This document shows positions 5,403-6,718 of a DNA stretch of 6,718 nt, in pieces. The notes beneath the pieces were generated by a model that saw only the letters and a program-made list of their open reading frames with translations, was not told the origin of the DNA and searched no databases. Each line of letters begins with the position of its first letter. Positions within the stretch are counted from its first letter, which is position 1. The translations under genes were made by a program, and so were the position numbers. The DNA is from CAYRGQ01 sp964423925 (GTDB lineage: Bacteria > Bacteroidota > Bacteroidia > Sphingobacteriales > Sphingobacteriaceae), in assembly GCA_964423925.1 (NCBI GenBank), contig CAYRGQ010000066.1, forward strand, positions 1 through 6,718, written 5' to 3'.

Positions 5403-5439
5403 GCGGGGACTTTGCGGCCTGCGCCAGGCAAATCCCCGC
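5403..5439 (+). other. Structured leader element before the hydrolase gene
   Basis: GCGGGGA (5403-5409) pairs with TCCCCGC (5433-5439); TTT/AAA continues the stem after a bulged C; then GCCTG (5417-5421) pairs with CAGGC (5425-5429) around the loop CGC, with a 3-base bulge on one side. This gives 15 bp in 37 bases. It begins about 8 bases after the predicted transcript start. No T-run follows, so it is not a terminator; a 5' stabilising or regulatory structure is possible. It matches no riboswitch class that I know. Confidence 0.45.
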
Positions 5440-5514
5440 CGCATGGTGGCGACCGTTGCTTGGTTTATCGCCCCCTTGGCAATGCTACATATACGAACGA
5501 GAACCGACGACGAT

Positions 5515-6294
5515 ATGCGAATAATTGGTGTTATACTAGTGGCTATGGGTTTGGGATTGACGGGCGTAGCTCAGGAATTCGATGAATACGAGCACAGAGA
5601 GCTCGTGTACCGAGGCGATACACTTCCCTACCGCATCCTGTATCCGAAGGATTATGACCACAATAAGACCTATCCTGTTGTGTTTTTCCTGCACGGCGCG
5701 GGCGAGCGTGGGAATAACAATAATGCGCAGTTGACGCACGGAGCCAAGTTGTTCCTTGATGACACCGTGAGGCAAGCATTCCCAGCGATTGTCGTGTTTC
5801 CGCAATGTCCGTCAGATTCCTTCTGGGCCAATGTCAGCATCGAGCCCCGCGAAGGCGGTGGCCGGGATTTTTTATTCCAGCAGAAAGGGAAGCCCTCGAA
5901 GGCCATGGCGATGTTGCTTCGGCTCACGAAACATATACTGAAGGAAGAGGCTGTCGACAAAAGCCGGGTGTATCTGGGTGGACTGTCGATGGGGGCAATG
6001 GGCACCTTTGAGCTCTTGCGCCGGCGTCCGAAAATGTTTGCGGCGGCGTTTGCAATCTGTGGCGGCGACAACACCCGCAACGTAGCCAAATACGCACATG
6101 TACCGCTCTGGATTTTCCATGGCGAAAAGGACGAAGTAGTGCCGCCAGACCACTCGCGGGTACTGGTCTATCACCTGCAGCAGCTGGGCAAGGAACCCCG
6201 GTATACGTTCTACCCCGATGTCAACCACAACAGCTGGGATCCAGCGTTCGCAGAGCCGGACTTGTTGCCGTGGCTGTTTTCGCACAGTAAATAA
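5515..6294 (+). CDS. Secreted alpha/beta-hydrolase, predicted esterase/peptidase (COG4099-like)
   Basis: This 259-residue protein has a short signal peptide (MRIIGVILVAMGLGLTGVAQ), with cleavage likely after Ala19. The mature part is a single compact alpha/beta-hydrolase domain of the phospholipase/carboxylesterase and dienelactone-hydrolase type. The oxyanion-hole region is FFLHGAGERGNNNN (57-70), the nucleophile elbow is GLSMG with Ser158, Asp206 lies in HGEKDEVV, and His238 in DVNHNSW, so the triad is complete. Related secreted proteins are annotated as predicted peptidases or carbohydrate esterases; the substrate cannot be read from the sequence. ATG at 5515 is preferred because it gives a canonical signal peptide; an in-frame ATG at 5443 would put 24 extra residues before it. 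Shine-Dalgarno is weak. A permease gene follows after 71 bases and may be cotranscribed. Confidence 0.87.
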   Translation: MRIIGVILVAMGLGLTGVAQEFDEYEHRELVYRGDTLPYRILYPKDYDHNKTYPVVFFLHGAGERGNNNNAQLTHGAKLFLDDTVRQAFPAIVVFPQCPSDSFWANVSIEPREGGGRDFLFQQKGKPSKAMAMLLRLTKHILKEEAVDKSRVYLGGLSMGAMGTFELLRRRPKMFAAAFAICGGDNTRNVAKYAHVPLWIFHGEKDEVVPPDHSRVLVYHLQQLGKEPRYTFYPDVNHNSWDPAFAEPDLLPWLFSHSK

Positions 6295-6305
6295 CGCCGC
6301 ACCCG

Positions 6306-6336
6306 CAACGTGCTGTAACGTTGGTGGCCCGCGGGC
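6306..6336 (+). other. Small hairpin and palindrome between hydrolase and permease genes
   Basis: CAACGT (6306-6311) pairs with ACGTTG (6318-6323) around a 6-base loop, and the perfect 10-base palindrome GCCCGCGGGC (6327-6336) follows. There is no T-run, so full termination is unlikely; it may be a processing or weak attenuation site within a two-gene transcript. Confidence 0.3.
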
Positions 6337-6365
6337 GTCTAACAGAAAAATAGCGAAAGGAATAC

Positions 6366-6718
6366 ATGTCAGTAAAGATGCCCCTTCGGGAGAATGTGAA
6401 GCTTTCGTTGCAGTCTATCAACAGCAACAAGCTACGGACATTTCTCACGGCGCTGATTATCGCCATCGGGATAACCGCATTGGTGGGTATTCTGACGTCG
6501 ATTGACGCGATTAAAAATTCATTAACCGACTCATTCTCGTCGATGGGCGCCAATTCCTTCACCGTTCGGAATCGCGGTATAAACGTGCAGATTGGTGGCG
6601 GGGGCGAGCGTCCCAAGCGCTATCCACCCATTACCTATCACCAGGCAAAAGCCTTTAAGGACCGTTTTGAGTTTGACGGAGTGGTGTCCTTGAACACATA
6701 CGCATCGTTTGGTGGTAC
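6366..6718 (+). CDS. MacB/FtsX-type ABC transporter permease, N-terminal part (runs off window)
   Basis: The first 117 codons are present. The cytoplasmic start MSVKMPLRENVKLSLQSINS (1-20) and NKLRTFLTAL (21-30) lead into a membrane helix (about 27-47, ending GITALVGILTSIDAI). Then comes the start of the extracytoplasmic MacB-type core domain, with SSMGANSFTVRNRG (58-71), a glycine run and PKRYPPITYHQA. This is the usual opening of MacB-family permeases in Bacteroidota, which act with a separate ATPase and often a membrane-fusion protein in export or envelope work; the substrate is unknown. ATG at 6366 has GAAAGGA about 5 bases upstream. The remaining core domain and the three C-terminal helices expected for the family are beyond the window, so intactness cannot be judged. 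Confidence 0.92.
   Translation, partial: MSVKMPLRENVKLSLQSINSNKLRTFLTALIIAIGITALVGILTSIDAIKNSLTDSFSSMGANSFTVRNRGINVQIGGGGERPKRYPPITYHQAKAFKDRFEFDGVVSLNTYASFGG

Noticed and set aside
5443..5514. Upstream ATG for the hydrolase
   Set aside because: It would place 24 residues including TRTDDD before a canonical signal peptide; ATG at 5515 gives the expected secreted form.
5091..5585. 164-codon plus-strand frame across the gap between the 188-residue gene and the hydrolase
   Set aside because: It overlaps both supported genes in other frames, crosses the promoter and hairpin, and its sequence looks non-coding.
1..6718. CRISPR array, insertion sequence, defence system or prophage
   Set aside because: No regularly spaced repeats, transposase, integrase, terminal inverted repeats or target duplications were seen; the tRNA 3' end, the usual integration site, is outside the window.

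Overview
The window looks like a chromosomal segment of a Bacteroidota bacterium, probably of the Sphingobacteriales/Sphingobacteriaceae type with moderate GC. This rests on four things. ArgH has the N-terminus and PHKKNPDVFEL active-site loop usual in this phylum. One gene carries a DUF4833-like domain and another is a conserved 188-residue protein that I associate with Bacteroidota. Shine-Dalgarno sites are weak or absent at several starts. Several promoters fit the Bacteroidota primary sigma consensus TTTG-N19/20-TAnnTTTG. The genus is not determined.

Left end (1-1040): the 5' part of an initiator tRNA-Met gene on the minus strand, cut by the window edge, diverges from era on the plus strand. 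The 108 bases between them hold two opposed promoter-like sequences that interlock, each -33 box lying beyond the other's -7 box. A strong hairpin terminator follows era.

Gap 1041-1437: this 397-base stretch has no intact protein gene but is not empty. It holds (i) a bidirectional terminator, (ii) a consensus minus-strand promoter whose -7 box sits inside a dyad resembling a BlaI/MecI-type operator, (iii) about 190 bases between promoter and terminator that could be a small RNA, a very small gene or the remnant of a deleted gene, and (iv) two mutually exclusive hairpins and a very GC-rich hairpin just upstream of argH.

Middle (1438-3956): argH (argininosuccinate lyase, last step of arginine synthesis) is followed by an exported, probably lipid-anchored formylglycine-generating enzyme that keeps both copper-binding/catalytic cysteines of true FGE. 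This second gene ends 4 bases from the end of a convergent gene.

Right half (3957-6718): on the minus strand, a 188-residue cytoplasmic protein gene is followed by a secreted DUF4833-like protein with its own promoter. On the plus strand, a secreted alpha/beta-hydrolase with a structured leader is followed by the start of a MacB/FtsX-type ABC transporter permease that runs off the window.

Most genes are ordinary housekeeping or envelope genes. The points most worth a second look are the interlocked tRNA/era promoters, the short minus-strand transcription unit at 1051-1277 and the lipoprotein FGE. No CRISPR array, insertion sequence or intact mobile element was seen.
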